Source: an uncultured cyanobacterium (GTDB lineage Bacteria; Cyanobacteriota; Cyanobacteriia; PCC-6307; Cyanobiaceae). Taken from it: a stretch of 64,000 bases of DNA. A program made the position numbers and the translations under genes. The notes beneath the pieces are model-generated. The model ran no database searches. It was not told the DNA's origin and was given only the letters and a program-made list of their open reading frames with translations. Shown here in pieces: positions 38,101 to 53,100 of this stretch (the first letter of the stretch is position 1; each line of letters opens with the position of its first letter). The stretch is taken from NCBI GenBank assembly GCA_903858015.1, contig CAIOGZ010000048.1, forward strand, positions 1 to 64,000, read 5' to 3'.

Positions 38101-41100
38101 ATCGGTGCAGCCTCCACGGCCACCACGCTTAATTCCGAAATTATCGCCACCTCCGTGGCTGCCGGCTTGGGCGCTGCGGTTGGTGTGGGCGTTGTTGAAA
38201 ATCGCGTCGGCAATTCCGTTCTTACGCTGACCCAGAGTTCGGCCAAGACCGGAGGCACCAATGCTCCTACATTCGCCGCCTCCGCCAACGTTACGATCGC
38301 CAGTTCAACTGCCGACAGCATCGCCCAAGCCAAGGTGATCACCGTGTCGGCCTCCGGCCTGATCGGGGCTGCCGTCAACAGCGCCAAGGCGATCGATACC
38401 ACCAGCAGCCGCTCCCAGGTTCAGGCCGGTTCAATTTATACCCCATTGGGTACCACGTTCGTCCAGTCCAGCTCTATCAACAACCTCAGCAGTTCCAGCG
38501 ATGGCACAGCTTTAGGTGGCATTGCTGGTCTTGGTGTGATGTTCGCCGAATCCAGCCTCGGCGGCAACGCCAGTGAACCTGAAGTGCAGGCCCTAGTCGG
38601 CTCTGGAGTAAGTATCAGTGCCCAGAATGTGGAAATTACATCCTTTTCCCGCGATAGCGTCTATGCCGATAGCATCAGTGCAGCTGGCGGGCTTTTAGGT
38701 GGCGGCGCCGGTGCCCAATCCAAGGCTGCAACGAACCAAACCGTCCAGACCCAGATTGGCGACGGTGCCTCGATCAAGGCCAGCGGCAGCCTTAAACTTT
38801 CCAGCCTCCTGGATCAAACTGGTGAGGATGGTAATTCCGGTGGCATTGATAGCCGCGGCGAAGGCATCGCCGTGTCCGTTTTTGGTATGGCAGGAGGCGG
38901 TGCGGAACTCACCAATGAGATTTATAGCAAAGCCCTGCTCGATGTTGGCTCCAATAGCCAACTGATCGCCAACGCGATTGATCTGGCAGCCGGCAATAGC
39001 CTGGAGAAAACCAAGTACAGCCAGCCCACCGGCAACGGCACCTCGCCGAATGCCAACGTCAAAGTGGTGGTAGCTGGAATCGTCGGTGGTGCTGGCAGTA
39101 AATCCACCACCAGTATCGGTAACGACGCTGGCGCCTTTGGTTCGGCGATCAGCATTGGCTCCGGCGCCTCCGTTCGTGCCACCGGCAGCAAAGCCTCCCC
39201 CGGCTCCCTGCAGATCCACGCCGATAGCGATGTCTTCGCCACCGACGACGGCGTGTTGGATGCCGTATCGGCCGTAGCGGCGGTATCGGCTACATCGAGC
39301 GTAACCAACAAGGCCAAGGCCAGCGTCAGTGCGGCCAGCGGCTCCCAGATCATCAACGAAAGCGGTGATGTGATTATCACCGCCAAAGGTGATGGCACGA
39401 TCAGCAGCTCTAATTCTGTGCTCTCTGGAGTCTTTGGCTTTGGCAAATCCAGCGCCAGCGCCATCAATACGCCCACGAATTCGATCAGCATCGATGGGGC
39501 CATCATCAAGGGGCAAACCATCAAACTCTGGTCTGGCTTGGATGGCAGCGGTGTCCCTAATATCCTTAGCAGCTATGCTGACAGCCAGATGAATGCTGGC
39601 GTGGTTGGCATCCCCGTTCCCGAGGCCACGGCCAAAAGCCTTGATACCAACACGATCTCGGTAACCAACAACGCCCAGATCCTGGCCCGCGGCAATGTGG
39701 AGTTGAAGGCCCAATCTAAGGATTGGAGTGTAACTCCAACCAAGCGCAGTTTCGCTGATGCCACTGCCTACATTCTGCTTGCGGTTCCAATCCCTGGGAC
39801 AACGAACACCACCGATTCCACTAGCAACACGATCACGATCGACGGCGGCTCCAAGCTTGTAGCTGGTTCACAGCACCAGCTCAAATTGTTCAGCCTGCCA
39901 TATACCACTGATCTCACTAAGCAAAACAACTATCTCAACCTTAGCGGCTCAGCCGCGCTCACTTCAGCCCTGGTCAAGGACAACAAGCTCACTTCGGCCC
40001 AGCTCACCTCCCTCGGTCTTGATGGCTCGATGGACTACAGCTTCCGCCTGCTTGCTTCGCCGCTGAACTCCGTCGTTGATGTCAGCAATTTCATTGGCGT
40101 TGTGCTGCCCGATCAGCTCTGGTTAGATCCCGCCCAAAGGCCCTTCCTCGATATTGTGGATCTCGGCAGTGATCTTGCCGAAGACGACGCTCGACTTTCC
40201 GAGCTGATTGCCACCAACGACAGCTCTCCGAGTGATCGGGCTCTCTACATCTCTCAGCGGGAAGATATCCGCCGCCAAGCTGATCAGTTGGGCCTGATTG
40301 ATCCTGAGACCGGCAGCATCCAGGGCAGCCTCGAGGGCCTCGCCCTGCGGCTGCCAGATCTTTACGCGGCACCCGGATCAATTTTCCTGGATGCCAGCGG
40401 CAGTGGCGGCAGCATCAGGGTTAATAACCAAACCATTACCACCACACCAGCGACAATCCCATCCCAGCTCAAAGCCTATAGCGATGCTTCGATTACCGTT
40501 TCAAACACAGTACCGGTGATGTTGTTCGGCGCCGACATGGTGGTCGACGACTCAAAAGTTGTTGATGTGGTTAATGGTATCTACACAGTTTTCAATCCTG
40601 GCGCACTCTATGTCAATCGCCAAGGGGGATCTTCGGGCGCCGCCACGGAGATCAAAGGCACGATCAGTGTCACCCAAAACGTCAGCAAGGGTGTGCCTTT
40701 GCCAGTTGGCTACCCAACCACTACCCCTCCGCCAGACCTCTATCTCACCGGATCGGTCATTAACGAAACCGGCGCCATCAAGATCAGTAATACGACCGAT
40801 AGTGTGATCGTCTCCGGGGAGCTGCGGGGCAAGGAGCTGAACATCGATGCTGTTGGCAACTTCTCCCTAAGCAGCGATACCTGGTTCCACACTGGTGGCG
40901 ACCCTCGCCAGTATCTTAATTACGATACTTATCGCTCCCAGGCCTTTAATGCAGGAACCAATACCAATGGTACTTACCGTGCGCCAACCAGCGTCACTGC
41001 TGATGCGGCCACTGTGAGTACGGCCGCCAACAAAAACCCCGGAACGATTTTCTCCCGCGGAGATATTTCAATCTCCGCGCTTTATCTCAATATCGATGGC

Positions 41101-44100
41101 TTGATCCAGAGCGGCACGCCAGCGCTCAGCATGACGGTGGATGCAGGCTTCAATCCAACCACTTCCACCTCCCTGATTGATAGCAACGGCAACGCGATCA
41201 GTGGCATCAGCTATGCCACAGTCAATGGCAAAGCCGTACCGTTGGCCGGCTATGTGGATGCGGCCACCCGCACCATCAATCTCAACGACATCAAGAGCAG
41301 CGGCGGCAACATCACCCTTACCGGCCAGATCCTGAGCACCGGCGCTGGCAAGGTGCTGGCCTTCAATGGCCAACCATCGCTAAGTCTCACCAATAACAGC
41401 ACTTGGAAGCTTGCTACAGGTGCCATTGATCTCGCCCCGATCAACGGCAAGATAACGATCGTGGACACTCCCAAAATCGCCCTGGTGCCCGCGGCTATAG
41501 ACATTGTTGCCAACAGCATCACATTTACGAACCCCCATAATTTGGTCACTGGTTCTCAAGTTTTCTATCAGTTCAACACTAGTATTAATGCATCGGGTGC
41601 GAGTGATGCCACGTCCCCCGTTGGCGGCCTTGTCAACGCTACTGTCTATTTTGTTGACGTCATCAATGCCACGTCGATCAAGCTTAAGGCCGCGTCCACC
41701 TCTACCACTAATATTGATATTACCGCCTGGGATTCAACGCGAGAGGCGTCTTTTGGTTTGGCAACTGTCAAGAAAACTCAGTATCAGTACCTGGCTGGCC
41801 TATTTACAAAGTCTGAATCTACCTTGATTGGCGCCGCTACCGCCTACACCACGCCAACGTCTACCTCCATTGCTTCACCCGCTTCTGTCTCTGGCGGTGG
41901 TGGCTCGATACTGAGTACTCTCTACAATCCTGTTACCGGCCTAACCTACAACTGGACTGAAGGCCAATCCAAAACAGCAACTACAGTTAAGCGCTGGTCC
42001 AGAAAGACTTTTAATATCTTTGTTGATGTTGCTACTGGCGAGCGTGAAAAATGGGATTCAGTTAACATGCAATCAAAAGATCCTAGGCCCCTGTTGCAAG
42101 GCCAGGCTCTCCAGGCTGCTGCGCCCAGCAGGTTTAACGCCCCTGCGGCGGCTGCCTATCAGGTTGATTATAAGCAGGTTGATCAAACAACAGCTCAGAT
42201 TACCACCCGTAAATGGACTACTGGTGGTGGCTTCTTGCGCAAGAAGACCTATCACGTCCAGCAAACTGAAATCCAAGGTGTCAAGGACTTCTATACCCAT
42301 TTTCTAAAGGCCGATAACCCGATCACGGTTGGTTTTATTGTCCCCGCCCCAGCGGCGACTGGTTCGCCCGCTGCCGGTGCTCTCAGCATCAGCAGCCGCG
42401 GCGATGTCTCGATCCTTAAGGGTGTCACTAATTCGACAGCGGTGGATATCAGCACCACCAATGGCAAGAACATCGCCGTCAAGGGGCTACTCGTTAAGGA
42501 TGGGAGTGTGCCGCTCAGCTTTCGTGCCGCCGGCGATTTGGATCTTCAGGTGGGGGGGAGCACCTCCACGACCAATGGGATCAATGTGAAGGCCAGTGCT
42601 GGGGGCAATCTCAGCATCCAAGCGATCAGCAATGGTGGAGCCATTGCGGCCCTGAAACCACGGGCCGATGCCGCAACGGGTCTAGCCCTCAGCGCCGGCA
42701 AGACCCTCACCCTGCTGCTTGGCGGTGGTCTTGATACCAGCGGTCAGGCGAGCAGCGGCAGCACGGCAACGGCGGAATTCTTCAAGGCCGACCGCATGGA
42801 GATTCAGGTGGGCAGTGGCAATGTGGCCAGCGCCGCCAACCCCCTGCGCCTCAACACCGGCATCAATGCTCTCTCCACCACAAGCGGCCTGGCAATGCAG
42901 CTCTCGGCCGCCGGCAGCAGTGCATCGCTGCAGGAAACGAGCGGCGATCTTCGCTTGATCTTGCCCACGGCCTTCACGGCCAGTTCAGCCCTCACGATTC
43001 CGGGCGACCTCAACCTCACGGTGACGAGCGGCGACCTGCTCAACGCCACCGGCGCCGCCATCAACCCGGTGAATACCACCGTGCTCGCCGAGCAGGACGC
43101 GATCTTCAAGATCACCGGTGCCGCTGCCACCGCCGCCGCCACAGCAGAATTGGCCCGGCAGGACAGCATCAATTACAACGATTACTGGACCACATACCGC
43201 GGTTGGACCAAGCAGGCCTCTCCCGCTACGACGTGGACAGCGCCTACACTAGCCAATCACACCGAAGTTACATTTGCCTTTACTGCTGCCGAAATTAATA
43301 TCCTCAAGACAGATAAAGGCTTCAGTGATACGGCCATCGCTGCCTATCAGTCCCAGCTCGGTGCCATTCACCAGCAATATCGCAATGCTTCCTACGATCC
43401 CTCTTTTGTCTATAGTCGTCCTGATGCAGACCGGAAAGCTGCCCTTGATCAGCGTGTTGTAGGCACCAACGCCTATTACTCCCCTCTGGCTTCTGATCTT
43501 TATCGTTTGCTCTTCCCCAAGCAGGCCGAGCAGCGCGGCCTGCCCACCAGCTCCAGTGGCGGCAGCGGTAGTGGCAGTGCCGCGATCAGCACTAATGGGA
43601 ATCTCAATCTCAGCGTCGCCAGCGGCGCGATCGGTCGCAGCTCCGACCAGATTCAGATCGACATCCCCAACGGCGATTATGAGCAACTTTCCGCCGCCAG
43701 TGCAAAGTTACTCAGCTCCGCCTCCAGCTCTGATGTGGTTGGCCGCAGCTACAAGGTTTATGAGTATATTGGCAGCTCTCCTCTTGCTACCACCAGTACA
43801 ACCGCCAGTCTCGATCTAAGCAATGCCAGCCTGTTCAGAGGCTACACGCCAAATTATACTGCAGGTAGTGGCACCCTCTACAAGTATGTCGGCAGCACTG
43901 CCCTCGCCAACTTCAACCTCTCCACGGCTGATTTTGGCGCCAAGGATTCAGCCAATCGCAATCTCTGGGCAGTCGTCACCTCTGGCGCCGCCAAATACAA
44001 CACCACTGCTAGCTCCGTTTCGTTCGCCGTAAGTGATACGGCTTTGGTGATGGACACCCGGGCCTCGTTGGTCAACGGCAATGTGGTGCTGGTGCGTACG

Positions 44101-47100
44101 CCGGCTTTCTACGGCTACTACCAGTACAGCGGAACCAATGCCCGCCGTGAGCTGCTCCAGGAGGACTACGGCAATACCAGCCGCTGGAGCGCCCTCACCA
44201 TCGGCTCCCAGGACGCCAGCTCCACCACAACAAACCATCCCACCACCCTCACCCAGGGAACCCTGCTCACCGATCCTGCCTCGCTTACGGGCGTCACCCT
44301 GCGGCTGTCTACAGCCCTGAGCGTTGAGGCCAAGGGTTCGGTTTCGGCCACGGCGGCTAGCGGCGTTCGCCTCTCCTCCGCCGGCACGCTCAAGGTCAAG
44401 TCGGTAACTGCCTCCGGCGTGCTCAACCTCACCGCCAGCTCCTTGCTCCAGGACCCCGACGGCAGTGGCGTGAGCAACAACCGGGGCCCGATTGAGCTGC
44501 GCAGCACCAACGGCAGCATCGGCGGCAGCACCAGCGACCGCTTCAAGGTCACCACCAACGACGTAGCCAGCCTCTACGCCAGCGCCGAGGGCGGCGGTTC
44601 GGCCTACTTCTCCAGCGCCGCAGACCTGGCCCTTGGCTCGGTGGTCACCGCTGGCACCTTGGACATCAGCACCACCGGTGCCTTGCGCGATGCCGGCCGT
44701 ACTGCCAGCGCGATCGCCCAGGCCAGTGTCAACCTCCAGGCCCCCAAGCTCACCCTTGCGGCCGCCAGCTTCGGTACGGCGGTTTCGCCCCTGCTGATCG
44801 GCGGTGGCAGCAGCAGCCAACAGACCACCCTCACCGCCAGCAGCAGCGCCGGTGGCCTGATGGCCTTCGCGGCCAAGGGCAGCACCCCTGTGCTGCTCAG
44901 TTCGCTCAGCATCACCAGCATGGCCAGCCCCAGCACCCCTGCGGGCAGCATCTGGCTCAGTGGCGATGCTTTCGCCTCCGTCAGCGGCACCACCCCGGTG
45001 ATTCGCACGGGCACCCTCGTGCTGGATGGCCTCGGGGGCATCGGCACCAGTTCCGCCCCGCTGCGCACGGCGATCAGCTATCTAGCGGGTTCGGTGGGAG
45101 CCAACGGGGTTTTCCTTACCAACAACGATCAGCTCACGATCGATTCGGTGAGCGATCGCACCGGCAGCCGCACCTATCCGGGCCTGGTCACCGGCGGCAG
45201 CTCCAGGATCACCACCAGCAGCGGCGACTTGAGGCTCAACCGTGCCGTCTCCGCCACCGCTGGCGACCTCAGCCTCACCGCCGCCAACGATCTATTGATC
45301 AACGGCAACGGCTCTCTCAGCACCGCCGGCAGCGGCAGTTTGGCCCTCAATGCCAACACGGCCAGCGGCAAGGTGAACGCCGCCACTGGCTCCCAGCTCA
45401 ATCTCAACAGCAGCGGTACCGCCACCCTCACCGCCAGCAGCTTGGTGCTCCAGGGGGCGATCACTACAGCCGGCAGCCTTTCCTTCGCGCCCAATGCCAG
45501 CGCCAATCTCAACCTTGCCACCTACCTCACCGACGCCCAGAAACAGGCCCTGATCGACACCGGTGTGGCTGCCGCCAGCCTCGATGGCAGCAGCACCAAC
45601 GGCGAAATCACCACCAACGTCATCCTCGCTGGCACGATCTCCAGCACCAACACCAACGGCCTCTCCCTCTCCACCAGCCGCACCCTCGCCCTGCTGGGCG
45701 ATATCAACACCAGTGCCGGCGCCCTCAGCCTCTCCACCAGCGGCACCGATGGCCTGCTGGTGCTGGGCAACCTCACAGCCCCTTCCAACCTCTCGCTCTC
45801 CGCCACGGCTGGCACGGTGCGCACCACGGTGCCCTCCAAGCTCAAGACCACGGCCACAACAGGCGGCTCCACCACGCTGAGCGGCAGCACAGGCGCTGCC
45901 CTCTACGGCTCGATCCTGGCCGGGGAAGAGTCCACAAGCACCGGTCTTGACCGCAAGGCTGCCGCCGCCACCCCTGCCAACCTCAGCATCACCAGCTCCG
46001 GCGCCCTCACCCTCGCTGGCGCCACCGCCGTCGCCGGCACCACCACCATCACTGCCGCCACGGTCACGATCACCGCATCTGGAGGTGTGATCAGCCGCGG
46101 CAACCTATCGATCAGTGCCACCGGCACCGCCCCTGGCCAGGGACTCTTCTCCTCGGGCCTGCTGGTGGCTGGCGGCAGCATCAATACGGCGTTGACGGCC
46201 CTCACCCCCAGCACCACGGCTGCCGCCTCAGGCTCGGTCGAACGCGCCGGCACCAGCAGCACCAGTGTGCGGGGCTCCACGTTGCAGGCGGCCAATATCG
46301 TTTTGGACGCAGCGTCGTCGGCCAGCCTCAGCCTCACGGTGAGCCGCGACGCCGCCGATGCTTTGGTGCTGGGCGGCAGCACCAGCGGCAGTGACAGCAG
46401 CCAAGCCGATCTGGTGGTGGCGGGTGCCTGGATGGCGGCCCCCACCGTTGTGATCACCGCTCCCCAGTCGCCGCGGATCCTGCACGACCTGATCGCCCGC
46501 GACAGCCTCACGATCACGGCGACTAGCAGCACGAATAACAGCATTCGGCTCTCGCCCCTGGCCCAGATCCTGCTGGGCAGCAGCGATGGCAGCAGCGCCA
46601 GCAGCTCCGTTGCCCTCAACGCCACCAGCATCAACCTCCCCGGCGATACGGCCGGCCTGGTGATGGAAGCGCTCAATTCCGCTCCTCAGGATTTGCTCAG
46701 CGGCAAACTCAGCTCGGGCCTCAGCCTCAACCTGGCGGTGACTCGCCAGGCCAGCGGCGGCGGCACGGGAGTGGAAACCAAAACCTTCACCGCCAGCGTT
46801 GGCGCCCAGCAGTTCAGCAGCCCCACGGCCCTGATCACGGCCATCAACAAGGCCATCAGCGACGCAGCGATAGCCGTCGGGTTGGTGGCCGCCAATGGTG
46901 AAATCCCAGTGCTCGAACTGCGCGGCGCCAATGTGCGGCTCAGCTTGAAGACCCCCACCGGCTCCACCCGCCTGAACGCTGCCCTCGGCCTGGCGCTCAA
47001 CAGCAGCACCTCCAGCGGCCTGGCCCAGCTCGGCGGCTTCACCTCCTCCACGGCCCTGCAGGCGGTCACCCCCGCCACCTTCTTGAGCCGCGCCAAGGAC

Positions 47101-50100
47101 ACCACCTTGAACCTCGGCTCCACAAGCCAGAAGTTCACGACCCTGCAATGGGATGGCGGTGTGCGCAGTACCCATAGCGATGCCAACAGCAGTGTCAGCT
47201 GGAATCTGCGGCCGGCCAGCGCCAGCAGCACCTTGAACCTCAACGCCCCGCTTGATGTGCCGGTCGTTAACTTCACCCCCGATGGCGGTAACGGCGCGGT
47301 CAGCAACCTGCTGGCCAATTTCAACCTGTTGGGCCGCACCAAGAGCTTCCAAATCAGCCAAGCCGGGGATCTCACCCTCACTTCTCTGGCCGATGTTTCT
47401 GCGGCCCCCAACCTCACCTCCCTCAGCTACCGCTCCACCGCCGGTGCCCTCACCCTCAGCGGCAGCAGCGCCAGCAGCGCCATCCCCACCTACGCCAGCA
47501 ACGCCGCCCTCACCCTGGCGGCCACGGGCGCGATCACGATTGGCCAGAACACCAACCAGTTGGTGCTCAAAGTTCCCTCACTCAGCCTCAGCACCGACGG
47601 TGCGATCAGCATCGGCTCCGGCGCCGATCTCATCACCACTGGAGCCAGCGGTAGCGGTGGTTTCAGCATCAGCGGTGGCAGTGTGTCGATTGCCGGTGGG
47701 CTGAGCACTACCAACGTCAACAGCACCACGATTGCGGCCAAGGCCGGTTCGCTCAGCCTGGCCAGCAGCGCCCGGCTCACGGGCCTCAAGGGGGCCCAGA
47801 CCTTCTCGGCCGCTGGCGACACGTCGGATCTCAGCCAGGCCACGACCCTCGGCAACGCCAGCTTGGCGGCTGGGATCAGCCTCTCGGCCGGCCGCAGCAT
47901 CAGCTCCAGCGCTCCGATTACCACCACTGGGGCTGTCAGCCTCACCGCCAGCGCCGGCAACATCAGCACCGCTGAAGAGATTTTCACCAGCGGCGCTGCT
48001 GGCGTGCTCGTCGACAAGCTCGGCTACCGCGTCAACAGCGCGGGGGCCTTCGTGAACGCGACCGGCAGCCTGCTCTCGGGCAGCGAAAAGCCCATGTATC
48101 AAGGCCTGCCGGCCACGGCCAGCAGTGGCGGTGCCATCCGGGCCGCCAGCCTGACGGCTACCGCCAGCAAGGGGACCATCACCTTGGCCGGATCGGTCTT
48201 CCCCGCCGGCACCCCGGCGGTGACGAGCCTTACCGCCACGGTTTCCGCCTTCTCCGACCCCAACGACGAGTTCACGATCAGCGGCCATGGCCTCAGCAGC
48301 GGCACCGCCGTGCGCTTTTACGGCGTCCAGGAGGGGGCCCTGCTGCCCCTGGTGGATGGCGGCCTCTACTACGTGATCAATACCGGAGCCAATACGTTCA
48401 AGCTGGCGGGCACCGCCGCCGAAGCCACGGCCGGCACCGCCCTTGCCCTCAGCTTGGCGACCTCAGTCACGACTGGAACGTTGGCCACCTTCTCACCGCA
48501 GGTGGATCTGGGCAGCTCGGCCGTAACCCTCAGCGCCGGCACGATCACTATCAGCGGCAACATCCAAACCCAGACCCTGGCAGCCACGGCCACCAGCGGC
48601 GACCTCAGCCTGCTGGAGGAAGCCTGGCTTTCCACCGGCTCGGCCAGCCTCTCGACTGCAGCCAGCAAGACGCTGCTGATCGATCGCACCCTCACCGATC
48701 TGCGCCGCGCCATCCTCACCACCTCCAGCCTCAGCCTGCCAAGTAGCGGCAACTTCACGCTCAAGGGTTTCCTCGATCTCAAGCCCGCCTCCGCCAGCGC
48801 CACTCCCACGCTCTCCTTCCCCGGCACGGTGACAATCACCGGCGAGCTCACCAGCTCCGCCAACCTCAGCCTCAGTACCAGCGGTGCCCTGAATGTGAGT
48901 AAGGCGGGCAGCATCGAAGCTACGGGTGACCTCAGCCTCAATGCCGCCAGCTTCAATCTCGATGCCGATGCCACCAGGCCGGGCTGGGAGCTCACCTCTG
49001 TTCCCTCTGCTGTCACCCCCGTAACGGTGAACAAGAGTGTGGCCACGGGCTCCAGTGTTGCCCAGCTCAGCTTTGGCTTCAATGGCGATGTGAAGCTCGT
49101 GATTGATGCCAACACCGACATCCTGAGCTATGTGGGTGCCGATGGCAGCCCGATTCCCCATGGTCTGGTCGATGGCGCTATTCTTTACCTTCAGAACGGT
49201 GCTGCCAATAACAGCAGTGGCCGTGCAGGCTTAATCAATACCAACAGCACCGATCCTGCCCTTGCCACAGGCTACACAGTTCAGGTTTGGGATGCCAGCC
49301 GCTTCAAGCTGCAGCGCAATAACAGCGCCGCTGTGCTCACGGCTGTTGATCTCACGAGCGCGGCAGGTACTACTACCGATATCTTGGTCGGACTCGATAG
49401 TGTAACTACCCAGCTGGAAACGAGCAGCACCACCGTTACCCAGATCGGCACCCAGCAAATCCAGGTGGGCAACCAATGGATAACCTACGACCTGGCCCTG
49501 AATCAAGATGCCTTCTACCGGCCGGCAACCGGCGAGATTAGGGAGTATTTCGTGCCGGGAGTTGATTTCTCCGTTGCCGCGATCCCCTGGAGCGCCTATG
49601 CAGGAGCAAGCCAACCAGCCAGCAGCGGCAGCTGGGATCAGTACACCGAGGCCCAGCGCCAAGCGGTGCTCGATTACTTGGGTTACAAGCCCCTCTATGC
49701 CACCAATATCACCAACACAGTCCGCAATGAAAGTCGCAATGGTGTTCTAACCACCACTGCTATTTCCAATCCCTGGAGCTCAAGTCCCAACAATATCTTG
49801 CTGCCCACTAGCGGCAACCTCGCCGGTATGGCGATCGAAGGCAGCACCGATGCGCTCGCCAAAGTGGTGAGCAACGAAACCTTTGAAGGCCCAGCGGCTA
49901 CCGCTGCCCAAGGTTGGACGTTTGCCACTGGGGCTGCGTCGTTGGCTAGTGGCGGTACGCCAAGCTCACCGGTAACGACAGCCGCCAGCATTAATTACTT
50001 CTCCCAATTCCTCGGCAGCTTCGCCAATGGCGCCAAGGTCAATGGTCAAGATGCATGGAAAACCTTCACGCTCGAAGGCAGCGGCGGTACGATCAGTTTT

Positions 50101-53100
50101 GACTTCTACCGTATTGATAGCTGGGATAAAGAGTTGTTCAAGGTCTTTGCTAATGACACCGAGATACTCTCTAGTGTGTTTGACCAAGCGTCCGTCTCCT
50201 CTAGCACATCTGGCACCACCAACGGCTATGGCTGGACCATTACTCCCAAAGGCGATTATGCCAATCACTATGGTTCAAGCTCTTGGAGCGATCAGACCTT
50301 CCGCGTCACGATCACGGTTCCGACCGGCATCAAAACCCTGAAGCTTGGCTTCGGCAGCACCCTCGACAGCGCCAGCAACGACGAGGCTTACGGCATCGAT
50401 GCCCTTTCGGTGGTGAATGCTTCGGCGATTTACAGCACCACATCAGCCCCCAGTAGTGCCACCAAGGCCCTCTGGTTGGATGGGGTGAACGATTATGCCG
50501 ATCTCCCCGATATGAATCTGGGTGGTTCTCTAAGTATTGAAGCTTGGGTCTACATGAATGAGGTCAAGGAATACTCCCGAATTGTAGATATCGGTAATGG
50601 CCCCAGCAGTGGCAATATCATTTTAGGCAGCGTTGGAACTACGGGGCGTCTCTTTTTTGAGAGCTGGGGCAACGGCACCAGAAACGGAACGGTCATGACC
50701 GATGAAGCCTTGCCGATGAATCGGTGGGTGCATGTAGCGGCCGTTCTTAATCCAGATAAGTCTGTGAATCTCTACCTGGATGGTCTCCTGAAAAAAACCG
50801 GCACTATTACGGCCCTGCCCACCGAAATGGTGCGCACTAATACCTGGGTTGGCCGTAGTAACTGGGCGGATAACCCTTATTTCAATGGCGGCATCCGTGA
50901 GCTCAAGATTTGGAACGATGCCCGCAGCGCAGCGGAGGTCCGTAGCGACATGTCGCTCAATCCCAGTGGCAGCGACAACGGGCTGATGGCTTGGTATCCA
51001 TTTAAAGATGGGACCATCGTTGCCGGTAGCAGTCAATCGTTCAGCGGCATTAACAACAATTATACGTGGACAGTAACGCCGACATCTCCCAATGACTTTG
51101 CCAACTCCTTCGGCTCCAGTTGGGCTGACCAGAGCTTCGATGTCAGCCTTAAGGTTCCTGTTGGCATTACAAGTTTGAAACTAGGTCTCGGCAGCGGTCT
51201 TGACGAAGGCAAGAGCAATGAATCCTATGGCGTAGATGCGCTAACGATCACCTCCAGTAGTGGCGTCATCAGCAACAGCGAAACCTTTGAAGCGAGCACG
51301 GCTGCAGCTGCCACCCAAGGCTGGAGCTTTGCCACTGGATCCGCAGCGGTGGCAACTAGCACAGCATTTACTCAATTCCTTGGAAGCTTTGCGAATGGTA
51401 CCAAGCAAGATGGCCAAGACGCCTGGAAGACGTTTAGCCTGGATGGCACTGGTGCTACGATTAACTTTAAGCTCTATCGTAATGATAGCTGGGATGGTGA
51501 GTCTTTCAGGGTTTACGCCAATGATCAGGTTGCTCTAGAAACCCGTTTTAATCTTGCTAAAACCACGCAGTCTGTCAGTGGTGGTGGCGGTGCCATCCCA
51601 GCTGCCTCGCTGCTTGGTGGAGCTACTCTCGGTCAGGGTAGCGTTGCTGGACTTGGAGCCGCCGCAGCTGATGGCAGCAGCAGGGAGTGGGTAGGCACCT
51701 ATACGGATACTGCCAAGGTGCTCTATACCCAGAATCGTTCTGCCCTCACCGCCGCGACCCTGACCGAAACAGTCTCCAATCCTAATGATTCGGTGGCAGG
51801 TTCAAACACGATCAGTGTATCGATTCTCGATCAAGAGCCCCTGCCAGCTAGTGGTGCCGGTGGCAGTGAATGGAAGGTCTCCTACGACAGCAATGGTAAT
51901 CGTAGTTATCAGGTTAATGGCCTGCGCACGGGTCTCTCAGGTATTTCCCAAGCCAGTTCGGCTTCGATTACCCGTTCGCCCGATTGGGTGGACAACACCA
52001 GCTTTGCCTCAGTTGCCTATCCAGGCTCAGGCTCTACCGTGGCCTTTGGCAGCCAAAAAGGCAACGTACCGTTCATTCAGGGCTATACGCCAAGCCCTTC
52101 TATTGATAGATTTGCCAGCAACGCTACGGGCTGGAGTGTGCCCTCAGGATCGGTACCGATTAAGTCCAATTCCTATTATGGCTCCTTCATGGGCCCGTTT
52201 GCCAACGGCACCAAGAGCAACGGTCAGGATGTCTGGAAAACCTACAGCCTCGATGGCAATGGCGGTCAGATTAGCTTCACCATGCTTAGGTTTGATACCT
52301 GGGATGCAGAAAAATTCCAAGTTTATATCAATGACCAGAAGCTGTTTGATCAGCCGTTGAGCCCCTCGAATTACCAAGGCTTGGTGTTGACACCTGCCAG
52401 CTTGATAGCCGGCTATTCAGTGGCCATGGTTGCCCGCAATGATTACGCTGATTACAATGCTGGCGGGGTTGACTCAAGTTTCGATGTCATTATTGCCGTG
52501 CCTGTAGGTGTGAGCTCCCTCAAGCTTGGCTTTGGCAGCAACCTTGATCAGCCTGCTAACGATGAGTCTTACGGTATCGATAATGTGGCCGTGCTTAATG
52601 CAAGCCAAAACCCAGGTCTTTATGCGCCAGCCAGTAGCAGCCTGAATCTCGATTACATCAAGAGTACGGCAACCTTGACCAATCGTTCAGTTAGCGCTGG
52701 TAGGCTGCTAACAGTCGGGTCAATCCCAACGACAGCGAACGTATACCTCGCCTCTACTGGTTCTAAAAGCAATACCGATGCGAGTGCTAAATCCCAGGAG
52801 CTCACCGTTACCACCATTGACAGCGCCGGTCAAAGCCAGAGCTTCCAAGGCTATACACGCCTAGCCAGGCTCACCACTGCGGCTGAAATTGCAGCAGCCT
52901 CCGCCAGAGCTAACTCCAGAGGCGGCCAAATCATTTACGCGGTGGATGGATTCCAGCCTACAGACAGCCCTACCTGGCGTTACTACGACGGCCAATCGCT
53001 TTCTGATTACTGGGGCAACACTAATGTTTATTTGGCTACCCCTACCACAAGCTGGACTGAGGCCCGTGACATTGCGATCGGTTACAACGGCCAGCTTGTC

